The position numbers and the translations under genes are program-made. From Oceanospirillaceae bacterium (GTDB lineage Bacteria; Pseudomonadota; Gammaproteobacteria; Pseudomonadales; Balneatricaceae), in NCBI GenBank assembly GCA_003523085.1, contig DPHD01000064.1:1-32009 (forward strand): a DNA stretch of 32,009 bases. Reading direction: 5' to 3'. Every line of letters begins with the position of its first letter. Within the stretch, counting starts at the first letter, position 1. The notes beneath the pieces were generated by a model, which was given only the letters and a program-made list of their open reading frames with translations, had not been told where the DNA came from and searched no databases. Below, in pieces: positions 31,824 through 32,009 of the stretch.

Positions 31824-32009
31824 AACCACTGACGCCCCTAAAATTGAGTTCCCCTGTGCCAACTACAGTATGAAAATCGTGGGCCGTAAAACACCGGACT
31901 ATGAGGCGTGGGTGGTGCAGTGTGTACAGCAATTGGCGGCCGACCTAGACCTTAACAAGGTGCAGGTCGTGGACAGCCGTAATGGCAACTTTCAGTCTAT
32001 CCGTTTGGC
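31816..32009 (+). CDS. ybeD: YbeD family protein (DUF493), partial
   Basis: Only the first 64 complete codons are present; the gene runs off the window. The start ATG lies inside the dacA end (ATGAATAA overlap). The visible protein reads MNKTTDAPKIEFPCANYSM, then KIVGRKTPDYEAWVVQCVQ and VDSRNGNFQSIRL, matching the YbeD pattern EFP...Y.mKV.G...pe......v and the later GN(F/Y)xS. The family is a small ACT-like regulatory fold of unclear role, and dacA-ybeD-lipB-lipA is the usual order, so lipoate genes probably follow. Confidence 0.88.
   Translation, partial: MNKTTDAPKIEFPCANYSMKIVGRKTPDYEAWVVQCVQQLAADLDLNKVQVVDSRNGNFQSIRL

Overview
The window is a chromosomal stretch of a gammaproteobacterium, probably a marine Cellvibrionales/Spongiibacteraceae-like or Pseudomonas-related lineage. 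The evidence is gene order: accB-accC-prmA then dusB-fis-purH-purD, and proA-nadD-rsfS-rlmH-mrdA-rodA ... mltB-rlpA-dacA-ybeD, both typical of that broad group, with protein lengths and motifs close to E. coli and Pseudomonas homologues. The exact taxon cannot be fixed from sequence reading alone. I see no rRNA, tRNA, CRISPR array, insertion sequence or phage gene.

Layout. 1-312: three tandem copies of a roughly 96-bp intergenic repeat with two inverted repeats per unit. 325-4878 (minus): dusB-fis-purH-purD-hinT (tRNA modification, nucleoid protein, purine synthesis). 5011-7526 (minus): an unrecognised 589-aa membrane protein coupled to a TauE/SafE-like permease, sitting where related genomes usually carry a different small gene between prmA and dusB. 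7608-10880 (minus): aroQ-accB-accC, a clear intrinsic terminator, then prmA. 11036-13016 (plus): an unknown lipoprotein and a DUF2333 inner-membrane protein. 13037-14570 (minus): fbp-ppa. 14764-21324 (plus): ubiX, proA, nadD, rsfS, rlmH, mrdA (PBP2), rodA. 21338-28293 (minus): an eight-gene, tightly packed D-amino-acid/5-oxoproline operon. 28530-32009 (plus): mltB, rlpA, dacA, and the start of ybeD, cut by the window end.

The most notable part is the minus-strand operon at 21338-28293. In transcription order it encodes a D-glutamate cyclase family protein (former DUF1445), PxpA, PxpB and PxpC (5-oxoprolinase), a second D-glutamate-cyclase-related protein (DUF4392 family), a LysR regulator, a D-amino acid transaminase and an alanine racemase. 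Read together these suggest a route linking alanine and D-alanine to D-glutamate, D-glutamate to 5-oxoproline, and 5-oxoproline back to glutamate. The operon is inserted between rodA and mltB, inside the cell-elongation/peptidoglycan cluster, so a role in turnover of cell-wall D-glutamate is a reasonable but untested hypothesis. The two halves that are fused in the animal D-glutamate cyclase (DGLUCY) are separate genes here, and the known 5-oxoprolinase PxpABC acts on the L form while D-glutamate cyclase makes the D form, so the route contains an unresolved stereochemical step.
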